From the NCBI RefSeq assembly GCF_029854295.1, contig NZ_CP122979.1, positions 868,001 through 932,000 on the forward strand: 64,000 bases of DNA, given 5' to 3'. Source of the DNA: Mesomycoplasma lagogenitalium (GTDB lineage: Bacteria > Bacillota_I > Bacilli_A > Mycoplasmatales > Metamycoplasmataceae). Numbering within the stretch: position 1 is the first letter of the stretch; every line of letters starts with the position of its first letter. Below the pieces are notes generated by a model. It ran no database searches. It had not been told where the DNA came from and saw nothing but the letters and a program-made list of their open reading frames with translations. The position numbers and the translations under genes were made by a program. Shown here piece by piece: positions 33,988 to 46,634 of the stretch.

Positions 33988-34920
33988 TTAATCTTGATAA
34001 TAATAATTTTCTCAAATTTTAAAAATTTTCTTTTTAGCAAAATTGAATCTTCATACGCATATTAAAATTGAAATTATAATATATGATAAAATAACAAATA
34101 TTTGTATTGGATCATTTTTAAAATAAATTAATGGAATAAAAAAACCCACTTGTAAAATAAAACTGGTTATTCGAATAAATAACAAATATTTATTAACATT
34201 TTTTACTACATAAGTTGCATTTTCATTAATTGCTTTTTGATGTAAAATAATTAATTTATAAAAATAATCATATTCAGAATACAGTGCTAAAATCCCTCGG
34301 TTCAATCAAGAACCATATATTGTTCACTCACCTTTTCTGTATTTATTTTCCATATAATCGCTTATGTTTGGATTATTTAACATTATTTCATTTTCATCAT
34401 AAGATTCGCATACAAAATCATCACTTAAAAAGCAATAAGTAGTTTGATCTTTGAATTTTTTGATTAAATTTTGATAGTACTTTTTTTGATTTGTAATTTT
34501 AGCACTATAATAAATTAATTTACTTTTAAAATTACTATCATTTTCAATATTAAAAAAGGTTTTTAATGATTTTTTTGTTATTATAACACTAAGAGTTGAA
34601 AGAATTCCAAATACTAGTAATACTGATAAAAAATAAAAAGCAATATAAAGGGAATTTTTGCTAGTGTTATACAAAAGACCAAACATTCATGTTAAAAATA
34701 AAATTATTGGAAAACTAGATAGAACTATTATAGTTAAACTAATAATAATTTTAAATAAAATTTTTCTCGCTCTGTTTCTATCTAATAAATTAACATCGCA
34801 AAAAACTTTATAAATAAGATAAAAAATTATAAATCCAATAAAAGGGAAATAAACTCATTTAGTTAACTTCATTTTCAAAAAAGCATTTAAATGATAGTTG
34901 TCACTATACAAATGCAACAT
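33988..34920 (-). CDS. Membrane protein of unknown function, 310 residues
   Basis: I do not recognise a family. Four hydrophobic helices come in two pairs: WVYFPFIGFIIFYLIYKV and KIIISLTIIVLSSFPIILFL near the N-terminus, IAFYFLSVLLVFGILSTLSVI after them, and then FIRITSFILQVGFFIPLIYF and IFVILSYIIISILI near the C-terminus. A soluble part of about 110 residues lies between. Six TGA codons are read as Trp. It starts 3 nt after the preceding gene, with GGAGAG as ribosome-binding site, so the two genes are co-transcribed and the proteins may work together. Confidence 0.7.
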
Positions 34921-34923
34921 ATG

Positions 34924-35310
34924 TTAAAATGCTCTCCAATATTTTTGTAGCTGCAAAAACAACAGGGCATGCTCATGAGATTGATTTTGGATGTTCATTA
35001 AAATTCTAGTAGCGTTTTCTACCTTTTTCAATGTATCTTTTAATGATCTATATTCATAAATAGAAATACCAATTAGTGTTCCTACAACAGTAAAGTTACT
35101 AGGAATTAGTGCTAATGTAGCTAAAACAGCGGTTGCTTTAAAAAAGTCATTTTTCATTTTTTCAACACTGGGCGAATGCAATATGTCGTTAAATATAAGA
35201 TTTTTTATTTGTTTATTATTTTTATTTTCTTCATTTTCCTTATTATCTATTTTTTTATGCATAATTATTAAAATTGATATTAATTTGCCAACTGCAGTAA
35301 TGGTTGACAT
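34924..35310 (-). CDS. Small membrane protein of unknown function, 128 residues
   Basis: No family is recognised. There is a hydrophobic stretch at the N-terminus (ITAVGKLISILIIM), an Asn/Lys/Glu-rich part, and a second pair of hydrophobic stretches (FFKATAVLATLALIPSNFTVVGTLIGISIYEY) followed by a helical tail. It is the first gene of a two-gene unit with the protein at 33988. The ATG has no close Shine-Dalgarno sequence; an AAAGGAG lies 26 nt upstream. The exact start is uncertain. Confidence 0.6.
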   Translation of the reverse strand: MSTITAVGKLISILIIMHKKIDNKENEENKNNKQIKNLIFNDILHSPSVEKMKNDFFKATAVLATLALIPSNFTVVGTLIGISIYEYRSLKDTLKKVENATRILMNIQNQSHEHALLFLQLQKYWRAF

Positions 35311-35563
35311 AATTAAAATACTTTTGTTTTCAAATTTTCTCCTTTTTTATATTTTATAAATATATTTTATAAAATAATTTCTTATTTAAAATAAAAAAAT
35401 AATTTATAGTTTTAAAACACTACAATTTATATAGCGATATATCCGTATCATAGTATAAACAAACATTTGTCTCATTTTATATAATTATTATTAATTTTAT
35501 TAAATAAAAAATATAAATATTTCATTAAATGTTGTTTTTTTGTTATAACTTATATGTACATTT

Positions 35564-35600
35564 TTTCTCCCTATTTTTTGGGGAGAAATTTTTTATTTTT
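35564..35600 (+). terminator. Terminator-like hairpin without an obvious gene
   Basis: TTTCTCCC pairs with GGGAGAAA around TATTTTTTG, followed by a T-rich tract on the plus strand. No coding region lies upstream on that strand, so it may end a small RNA. Confidence 0.5.
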
Positions 35601-35743
35601 TAAATATTTAATAATAAAATTAATATTAAAAGGAAGATGATTAATAAAAATAATAGAATGATATTTATAGTGACTTCCATTACTTTGTTTAATGTTTTTT
35701 TGCATCTATAATAATAATTCAAAGTGTATATAGCAATAAACAT
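35600..35743 (-). CDS. Possible 47-residue membrane peptide or gene remnant
   Basis: The frame starts MFIAIYTLNYYYRCKKTLNK and ends with a purely hydrophobic helix rich in Ile and Leu. No Shine-Dalgarno sequence precedes the ATG. It may be a real small membrane peptide or the last part of a decayed gene. Compositional bias alone can make such frames here. Confidence 0.2.
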   Translation of the reverse strand: MFIAIYTLNYYYRCKKTLNKVMEVTINIILLFLLIIFLLILILLLNI

Positions 35744-36261
35744 AATAAAAAAATCATAAATATAATGATGATATTTTTAAAAATATTATTTAAGCGATTA
35801 AAACAATTAAAAAAGTCATTTCTTGAACTTCGTGAACTAATCCTGTAGTAAATAGCATCAGCTCAATTTTATAAAGTATTTTAAATTATGCATTACAAAT
35901 ATAGTGACGATTATCACTTTTTTTAATTTTTTTATCTTATTTATAAAGTTTTTGTGATGTTAATTTATTAGATAGAAATGGAACAAAAACAATTTTAGTT
36001 AAAATGTATTTACATTTACTAATAGTTATTTTTTACAATTCTCCTTTTTTTACTATTTATAATATTTAAAAAAGAATTTATTAACTTTTTAATAAAAAAA
36101 TTCAATTTAAATATTCCTGTGTTTTTAATTTTTATCCATACTTTTGTTTCTTTATTTAGTTCTATTGTTTTGAAAGTGAATTTACTAAAATAGATATTTA
36201 TTTAATTTAAATTCTTTATTCATTTTTATTATAAATATGAAAATTATGAAACAAAAATATA

Positions 36262-36300
36262 AAAAAGTTGACTAACTAAAATTTAGAATGTCAACTTTTT
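36262..36300 (-). terminator. Terminator of eno
   Basis: AAAAAGTTGAC and GTCAACTTTTT pair around 17 nt, and on the minus strand a T run follows. It lies 37 nt after the eno stop. Confidence 0.85.
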
Positions 36301-36336
36301 TTATTCTATTTAAATAAAGTATTTTGTTTAACTTTA

Positions 36337-37746
<1,410 letters not shown>

Positions 37747-37777
37747 TTATAACATTTTAATTTTATTTAAAATAAAA

Positions 37778-37805
37778 AATAACTAAGAACTCAATCTTAG
37801 TTATT
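37778..37805 (-). terminator. Bidirectional hairpin upstream of eno
   Basis: AATAACTAAGA pairs with TCTTAGTTATT around 6 nt. Minus-strand reading gives a T-rich tail. It could end an antisense or plus-strand transcript of the 37.8-38.3 kb region. Confidence 0.5.
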
Positions 37806-37909
37806 AAATTATTATTTGTTAAATTATTATTAATTAAGAATACTGTTTTTATCAATTAGAATTATTTATAATTACATTTAATTATAAAATAAGAAAGGAG
37901 ATACCTTGT

Positions 37910-38053
37910 ATGAAGGTGATAAAATACATAAAAATAGAAATAATGCTTAATCAATTAATATTTGTGACTATCAAAATAAAACTTAACAAATTTAATAAAT
38001 ATAAAACAAATTTTTGAAATGTAATAAATAAACTATGGTCTCTCGACCACTAA
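37910..38053 (+). CDS. Possible 47-residue small protein with a strong ribosome-binding site
   Basis: The frame is MKVIKYIKIEIMLNQLIFV followed by a Lys/Asn-rich half and ends in KLWSLDH. AGAAAGGAGAT lies 8 nt before the ATG, which is the best Shine-Dalgarno sequence in this gap, and a TATAAA box is 25 nt upstream. One Trp is TGA. The stop overlaps a TGGTC/GACCA hairpin (38036-38049). I do not recognise it. It may also be a leader peptide. Confidence 0.35.
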
Positions 38054-38119
38054 TAATTATACAACAAAATTTAAGATTTTCAAAAATATTTTTGCATATC
38101 GGTCAAAAAATATTTAAAT

Positions 38120-38150
38120 TTAGTTCATAGTGGTCAAGATAATGAACTAA
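38120..38150 (+). promoter_or_regulatory. Inverted repeat, operator-like
   Basis: TTAGTTCAT (38120-38128) and ATGAACTAA (38142-38150) are perfect 9-bp arms with 13 nt between. AAATGAAC recurs twice just downstream (38150-38157, 38177-38184), and ATTATACAAC occurs at 38056 and 38192. The cluster lies in front of the membrane protein gene at 38353. A DNA-binding site is possible. Confidence 0.35.
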
Positions 38151-38352
38151 AATGAACATATTTACTTATATTAATTAAAATGAACTTGTATATTATACAA
38201 CTAATTAATTAAAAAAAATAAAAAAATATTTAATATAAAAATAATGCTTGCTATAAAAAAATAATTTCTTTTTTTTTTTTTTTTTTAATTTGATTTATGT
38301 TTTAAACTAAAATTAAGTTATAAATAATAATTTAAAACAAAGGAGTTGTTTA

Positions 38353-38979
38353 ATGAAGTTTTTAAAAACAATGGGATTTATAAATTTATTTAATGCATTT
38401 ATTATTTTAATAGGAGCTATTTCAATGATTGTTGAAGCGAGCACAGGAGTACTTTATAATTCTATTTTCGGAATAATAGTAACATCTTTGAGTCTTTCTG
38501 CTTTAATAATTATACTAATATTTAAAACAATTTATGTAATGCTTTATGTTAAAGCAGAAACAAAAATTAAATTACTTTATATTTTTTTCACTTTAATTAA
38601 CATATACTTTATTGAAAAAAATAAAAATAACCAGTATTTTGATAATTCGCTTGAAACTAATAATAAAAATATAATTATAAAATCATTTGGTTATATTTCT
38701 TTAATTGAAAAAATAATGATAATAAGTTTTGTTATTTTGTTTGCACTAAGTTCTGAAAGACCTTTAATGTTCAAACAATTAAGCGATATAACATTTACTC
38801 TTTCAATCTTATTGTTATCAATTTCAATAGTTATTTGAATTTGAACATTTATATTTAAAGTAGTTTTTATTTATTTTGAAACCGAAGATCATAAAAATAT
38901 TAAAATGCTATATATTTTCTTAACTCTTACTAGTTTCTATTTAATAAAAAATAATAAAATTAAATTTAAATTAACTTAA
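38353..38979 (+). CDS. Membrane protein with two repeat modules, unknown function
   Basis: The protein has 208 residues. It consists of two copies of a module of about 100 residues. Each module starts with a short motif (KFLKTMGFINL and IIKSFGYISLIEKI), has two hydrophobic helices, and ends with LLYIFFTLINIYFIEKNK or MLYIFLTLTSFYLIKNNK. This gives four to six membrane segments. AAAGGAG precedes the ATG. The gene at 39197 has three such modules. No known family is recognised. A run of 18 T (38269-38286) lies upstream. Confidence 0.7.
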
Positions 38980-38997
38980 TTAATATTTTATAAATAA

Positions 38998-39032
38998 AAA
39001 AATGATCATCTAAAATAAAGAGGATCATTTTT
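38998..39032 (+). terminator. Terminator between the two module proteins
   Basis: AAAAATGATC and GATCATTTTT pair around 15 nt, followed by ATTG. It lies 20 nt after the stop of the first gene. Confidence 0.75.
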
Positions 39033-39196
39033 ATTGCAATCATTTTTATAATTCGGCATTAATTATTGAAATTTTAAATAAAAAGTCAATTTTTTATTTA
39101 TTGTTAATTTTTGTAGTTGTTTTTTAATTATAATTAAAATATAGATATTATTCTATAAAAATTGCTAAACAAAACAAAAAGAAAAGGTATCATCTA

Positions 39197-40162
39197 ATGA
39201 AATTTTTAAAAACTCTTGGTTTTCTATCGTTAACTGTAACAATATTTTTAATTTCTGCAATTATTTCAGTGATTATTGATTTTTCTTTAAATATTTATTC
39301 ATTAGAAAGTTATGGAGCAATAATGACTATATTAAGTTCCGTCTCTTTAACTACTATTTTAATTTTAAAATCTATTTATGTATTTATGTATATCGATGAA
39401 AATATTAAAACTAAATTGCTATATATCTTTTTTATATTAATTCTCTTGTATTTTATTAAAAAAGATAAAAGTATTAATTATTTTGATAATAATAAAAAAA
39501 TAGAAAGAAAAATGATAAAAACTATCGGTTTTATTTCCCTTGCGGAAAAAATAGTTATTTTAATAGCTATTATTTTATTCGCTTATAGCAGAATAATAGG
39601 TCAGTATCTTTTTAACATATTATCAAAAGATATTGGAGCAGAAATGTTTATTTTTTCAATTTTTTGTTGAATTATTACTTCAGTAATAGCGATATGAACT
39701 TTTGCTTTTAAAGTTATTTATATTAAAATGGAGATTAATGAATCTAAGAAAAATAAATTATTTATTATTTTCTTTACACTAATCAATTTATATTTTTTAA
39801 ATTATCAAATTGATGAACAAGAAATTAATGATGATGAAAAAAGCAAAAAGCAAAATTTAGTTTTACAAATAATGGGCTATTTATCTTTATTATTAAAAAT
39901 AATAATTTTAATTTCAACTATTTTATTAATTTTGAGTATAAATGATTATAATTTTGCTAATGGCAAATTATCTGATCCAACATTTTTATCTGTTATAACT
40001 CCTTGTTTTATATTGATATGAAACTTCATTATTAAAGTTCTTTTTGTTCATTATGAATTAAAAATTTGTAAAAAGAAAAAAATGCTTTATATTTTCTTAA
40101 CACTTATTAGTTACTATGTTATAAAAACAAAAAATAAATCATTAGAATGTAAAATAAATTAA
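39197..40162 (+). CDS. Membrane protein with three repeat modules, unknown function
   Basis: The protein has 321 residues, with three copies of the module seen in its neighbour. The copies start KFLKTLGFLSLTVTIF, KMIKTIGFISLAEKIV and LVLQIMGYLSLLLKII. They end LLYIFFILILLYFIKKDK, KLFIIFFTLINLYFLNYQ and MLYIFLTLISYYVIKTKN. The modules are separated by short charged stretches. Three TGA codons encode Trp. The upstream gap of 160 nt supplies a promoter. It is clearly a paralogue of the gene at 38353, with one module more. Confidence 0.72.
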
Positions 40163-40165
40163 AAT

Positions 40166-40190
40166 AAAAAGCGGGATTTATCCGCTTTTT
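40166..40190. terminator. Bidirectional terminator between module protein and dnaK
   Basis: AAAAAGCGG pairs with CCGCTTTTT around 8 nt, with A/T tracts on both sides. It serves the plus-strand gene at 39197 and the minus-strand dnaK. Confidence 0.8.
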
Positions 40191-40206
40191 TATAAACTAT
40201 TTTTTA

Positions 40207-42000
<1,794 letters not shown>

Positions 42001-42032
42001 TTAATTATTTTTAAAAATTTTATTATGAAACT

Positions 42033-42038
42033 ATTATA
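42033..42038 (-). promoter_or_regulatory. -10 box of dnaK
   Basis: TATAAT on the minus strand with TTGTGC in front, between the CIRCE-like element and the ATG. Confidence 0.6.
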
Positions 42039-42047
42039 GCACAAAAA

Positions 42048-42074
42048 TTGGCACTTACAAATAAAAAGTGCCAA
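42048..42074 (-). promoter_or_regulatory. CIRCE-like HrcA operator of dnaK
   Basis: The arms TTGGCACTT and AAGTGCCAA are perfect inverted repeats separated by exactly 9 nt. The CIRCE consensus is TTAGCACTC-N9-GAGTGCTAA, so length and spacing match and the sequence differs at two positions per arm. It overlaps the -35 region of dnaK. HrcA control of heat-shock genes is established for mycoplasmas. The hrcA gene itself is not in this window. Confidence 0.85.
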
Positions 42075-42202
42075 ATTTTATTTTAAGTTTTTTTCACATG
42101 TTCAATAATTGAAGTTAAATAAAAAAAGTATATTAAATTCTTTTTATTTTAATGCAAATTAATAATTTATTATTTAATATTAAATTTATAAGCAAGTATT
42201 AG

Positions 42203-43222
42203 TTACTTGTTAAATATTGTATTTTCACTTATGCTACTATAATAACGATTGTATTGCATTAAAGAGATTTTTAATTTTGCATATTTTTTCTTGAAGATTT
42301 TAAATATAAAATCATCAAGTGAATATTTTTCTATTCTCTTATCTATTTTATGTTTTTCTATAATTTTTAATAATTCATAAATTTCAACTATAAATTTGTT
42401 TCTATTTTTTAATAAAACATTAAAATGACTATAACCAAAAATTGAAAATAAAATATTTTTTAGGAAAAATTTATCTATTTTTAATCATTTTTATATATTT
42501 CTTGTTTTTTCTAATTCTGTATATAAATAATCTAAATTTTTTGCTATCCCTGAAATTCTTTCTCTATTTAAAGAACGGGATAATCCTAAATCGTTTATTT
42601 TGTAAATATATAAATTTTTATTTAAATATTTTATTTTTCTAGCCCTAAAAAATAAATTTATTGTAACTGGAAAATCCTCAAAAATTGTCCCATTTAAAAA
42701 ATGCAAATTTTGGTTTGTATATCAGTTTTTATTAATTAATTTATTCCAAATAAAATATTGCTCATTTTTTAAAAATGAAATAGGATTAGCATTAACTTTT
42801 TTTATTTGTTTTTTTCTAAAATAGTTAAAAATTCTAATATTTTTATATTTTAGCGAAAATGTTCCATAAACTAAATCAAAATTTTCTTTTTCTATCGCTA
42901 AATTCAGATATTGAATTGTGTGTGCATAAAGTTGGTCATCAGGATCTAAAAAATAAAAATAATCTGTTTGACAACTTTCGATCAAAAGATTTCTTGCTCT
43001 AGAAATTCCGCTATTTTTCTTTAACGAAATAATATTTATATCAAATAAATGATTATTATTTTTTTTAAATTCTTGCAACATAAATTCAGTATTATCTGTT
43101 GATTTATCGTTTAAAAAAATAACATTAAAATTTTTATCAGTTTGCTTTTTTAATGTTCTAAATAATATAGGTAAATATTTTTCCTTATTAAAACAAGGTA
43201 TAAGTAATGAAATTTTACTCAT
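42203..43222 (-). CDS. Family 2 glycosyltransferase
   Basis: The protein has 339 residues. It has the GT-A fold N-terminus ISLLIPCFNKEKYLPILFRTL, then FLNDKSTDNTEFML, SGISRARNLLI and the metal-binding DxD region YFYFLDPDDQLY. These are standard for GT2 enzymes that use UDP-sugars. The C-terminal part is Lys/Asn-rich and helical. It has a paralogue at 47916 on the opposite strand. Seven TGA codons encode Trp in and after the central part. Its sugar and acceptor are unknown. AAAGGA precedes the ATG. Confidence 0.85.
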
Positions 43223-43374
43223 TTTATCCTTTCAAATTGTTATTAAATTATAGCACAAATAAAATATTATTAATAAAGAGAAAATATTAGATTGTAGATA
43301 TTAAATATTTTTCGTGTTTTTTATTATTTTGCTAAAATATTTAATACTATAAATACGAAGGAAAGATTCAAAAT

Positions 43375-44538
43375 ATGAAAATAATGATTTTTACATGTCA
43401 CTTTTTTCCCACAATTGGCGGGTCGGACATTGCAATAACTAATTTTGCAAAATCTCTAGTCAATTTAGGGCACCAAGTAAAAGTTTTTACACCAAAAGTT
43501 TCTGAAGGAGAAAATTATAAATCACTTCCGTTTGAAGTATATAATGTAAAAACAAAAAATTTTTTTAATTTTATTACTGTTTCAGATAAAATTGATGTTA
43601 AATTAAAAAACGAAATAGATAAATTTAATCCTGATATTATAAGTTGTCATGGTTCTGTTTATTCCATAAAATTAGCTCAAAATGTTTCAAAAAAATTTAA
43701 TATTCCATTAGTTATAACTCAGCACACTAAAAATTATTTACCAATATTAGAAATTTTTAAGTTTCACAAATTATCTTCATTAGTTTATAAAAGAGAAATA
43801 AGAATTTTAAATAAAAGTAAATATTTTACATTAGTTTCTAAATCACTAGAAGATGAAATGGTTAAATTTAATTTTAAACATAAAGCAAAAATAATTAGAA
43901 ACGGCTTAAACATAGAAATAGCAAAAAATCAGGAAATTGATAGATTGAAGCTTAAATTCAAAAAAGAAAATAATATTGAAGATGAAAACATAAAAATTCT
44001 TTCTTTTTTAGGTAGAATACATAAATATAAAAATATTGAGTTTATTTTTAATGTTTTAAAAATTTTAAAAAATAAAAAATTTAATTTCCGTTTTATACTG
44101 GCAGGAGGCGGACCGGATTTCGATTATTTTAAGAATCTAGCAATTAAATTAGAAATCGATAATTTAATCATATACACCGGAGTTGTTAAAAATCAGGAAT
44201 TGAAAAAAGAAATTTTAGCTGCAAGTGATTTATTCGTTTTTCCTTCTATTTTTGATAACGATCCTCTGGTTGTTGGAGAAGCCGCATCATTTAAAGTTCC
44301 TGCAATAACATTAGAAAACACCGGCCCTTCAGAAAGATTTGTTGATAATAAAACTGGCTTTATTGCTAAAAATGATCCAGAATTATTTGCTAATAAAATA
44401 ATTGAAATATTTAGCGATCTAAAAACATATAATAATGTAAAAGAAAATTGTTATAAAGTTTTTGAATCTTGAGATGAAGAAACTCAAAAATATGTAAATT
44501 TTTTTCAAAAAATAATTGACTATGAAAAAAATAAATAA
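43375..44538 (+). CDS. Family 4 glycosyltransferase, copy 1
   Basis: The protein has 387 residues with the GT-B fold. The N-terminal domain starts MKIMIFTCHFFPTIGGSDIAI with the glycine loop near residue 15. The C-terminal donor domain has ILSFLGRIHKYKN, FILAGGGPDFDYFKNLA, ASDLFVFPSIFDNDPLVVGEAASF and ENTGPSERFVDNKTGFIAKN. Such enzymes transfer a hexose from UDP- or GDP-sugars. From 43961 on the gene is almost identical at nucleotide level to the copy at 46635. It leads an array GT4-galU-galE-GT4-GT2. Confidence 0.88.
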
Positions 44539-44570
44539 TAACAAAGTTTATAACTTAATTACTTTTATTT

Positions 44571-44576
44571 TATAAT
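44571..44576 (+). promoter_or_regulatory. -10 box of galU, leaderless type
   Basis: TATAAT, 6 nt before the galU ATG. No Shine-Dalgarno sequence is present. Confidence 0.55.
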
Positions 44577-44582
44577 TATTAT

Positions 44583-45470
44583 ATGAAAGTAAAAAAATTA
44601 ATTATTCCTGCTGCTGGATGAGGAACAAGATTCTTGCCTTTAACTAAAACGGTTCATAAAGAATTGGTTCCAATTTTGAATAAGCCAGCAATTGATTATT
44701 TAGTTGAAGAAGCAATTGATTCAGGAATTGAAGAAATTTGACTAATCATTTCTCCCAGAAAAGAACAACTTCTTGAATATTTTAGAGTTTATTATGATTT
44801 AGAAGAAGAATTAAGACAAAAAAATAAAGACGAACTACTAAACTTGCTTCAAAAAACAAATTTTGATAAATCTTCAAAAATAAAAATTGGGACAATTTAT
44901 CAAGATGAACAACTCGGTCTAGGACATGCTATTTCATTAATTTCTAGAAAAATTAAAAACGAGCCATTTGCTGTTATCTTGGGAGATGATTTAATATATA
45001 GCCCCAATAAACCAGCAATTAAACAATTAATTGATGAATTCAACAAAAAACAAGCGTCAATATTAGGTGTTACATCAGTTCCTTGAGAAAATGTAAATAA
45101 ATACGGAATTGTTGTCCCAAAAAATCTAGAAGAAAAAAATGAAAAAGTTTTTGAAATTGCTAGTGCTGTGGAAAAACCAGATGTTAAAAATGCCCCTTCT
45201 AACAAAGCAATTATTGGTAGATATGTTTTTACACCAGAAATTGTAACATTATTAAAGCAAACATTGCCTGGCGTGGGCGGTGAAATTCAGCTAGTAGATG
45301 CCTTTCCTGAACTAATGAAAACTCAGAAAATATTTGCTTTTGAATTAGAAGGAACTAGATATGATTTAGGTTCTATTGAAGGATTTGTGAAAGCAAATAT
45401 TGACTATGCACTTAATGATTTAAAAATTAAGCAATCAATAATTGAACACATAAAAGAAAAAAAACTTTAA
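44583..45470 (+). CDS. galU: UTP-glucose-1-phosphate uridylyltransferase
   Basis: The enzyme (EC 2.7.7.9) makes UDP-glucose. It has 295 residues. The nucleotide-binding start [27 protein letters not shown] and the later [35 protein letters not shown] and GRYVFTPEI are all typical. Four TGA codons encode Trp. The product is the donor or precursor for galE and the adjacent glycosyltransferases. UDP-glucose in mycoplasmas serves glycolipid and capsule synthesis. Confidence 0.95.
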
Positions 45471-45527
45471 CTTTTATATCTAAATTTTATGAAATTTAGA
45501 TATTTTTTATTTTTTAAAAAAAGTATT

Positions 45528-45533
45528 TATAAT
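45528..45533 (+). promoter_or_regulatory. -10 box of galE, leaderless type
   Basis: TATAAT, 7 nt before the galE ATG. No Shine-Dalgarno sequence is present. Confidence 0.55.
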
Positions 45534-45540
45534 ATTAAAT

Positions 45541-46527
45541 ATGAAAAAAGAAACTTTTTTATTACTCGGCGGAGCCGGTTATATTGGGAATATATTTGCT
45601 TTAAAATTAATTGATGAAAATCAGAATGTAATTATTGTTGATAATCTTTCGACTGGCAATAAAGATTTTATCCATCCAAATGTTAAATTTTATAATTTAG
45701 ATCATAATAATTTAAATGATTTGGAATTAGTTTTTAAAGAAAATAAAATTAATACTGTTGCATTATTTTCTGCATTAATAAAAGTTGGCGAATCCGTTCA
45801 AAAACCAATCGAATATTATAAAAATAATTTAAATGGAACAATTAATGTTTTACAATTAATGGATAAATATAAAGTTAATAAATTAATTTTCTCTTCATCA
45901 GCTGCAGTTTACGGCCAAGGTGAAGGACAAAAAATTAATGAAGATGCAATTAAAATCCCTATTAATCCATACGGAAAATCTAAATTGATGTGTGAACAAA
46001 TAATTCAAGATTATGCTAAAACAAATCCTTTATTTAAATACGGAATTTTAAGATATTTTAATGTTGCAGGTGCCGACCGTTTATTAAGAAGTGGATTGTA
46101 TTCTAAAACAAATCAATATTCACTTTTAATTCCAGTAATTTCAAATGCTATTTTAAATAATGAAAAAATAGTTATTTTTGGAAACGATTACAAAACCAGT
46201 GACAAAACATGTGTTCGTGATTATATTCATGTAAGCGATTTAGCAAATGCTCATTATTTATTAAATTATTATTTGGATAATAATCCAAGCGATGTATTTA
46301 ATGCAGGAGCAAATTCAGTTCACTCTAATTTAGAAATTATTAAACAATTTGAAAAAATTTTAAATAAAAAAATTGATTTTCAGTACGGTCCAAGAAGAGC
46401 AGGGGATCCTGATTTTTTAGCAGCTAACACTAAAAAAATTCAAGAAAAACTGAATTTTTACCCTAAATACTCACTAGAAGATATGATTAAAGACGATTTA
46501 AATTGAAGAAAAAAAATAAATAAATAA
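45541..46527 (+). CDS. galE: UDP-glucose 4-epimerase
   Basis: The enzyme (EC 5.1.3.2) interconverts UDP-glucose and UDP-galactose. It has 328 residues. It is a short-chain dehydrogenase type protein: NAD motif GGAGYIG at residues 10-16, LIFSSSAAVYGQ with the catalytic Ser region, and the YGKSK motif with catalytic Tyr and Lys. CVRDYIHVSDLANAH is typical for GalE. One TGA encodes Trp. It follows galU by 70 nt. Confidence 0.94.
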
Positions 46528-46634
46528 GTTGTTTTACTTTAAACACATTAAATAGACAAAAAATATACTAAATTTCAAAAAATAAATTGAAAAATATTTA
46601 ATAATTTTATCTATACTTTATTCAAGGAAAAAAT

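Larger units (their letters stand above)
35311..36261. other. AT-rich intergenic region (950 nt) without a clear gene
   Basis: Very AT-rich and full of stops in all frames. It contains a plus-strand terminator-like hairpin (35564-35600) and a 47-codon minus-strand frame (35600-35743), listed separately. Other short minus-strand frames such as the one starting MLFTTGLVHEVQEM near 35865 suggest the decay of former genes. No RNA gene was recognised. Confidence 0.5.
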
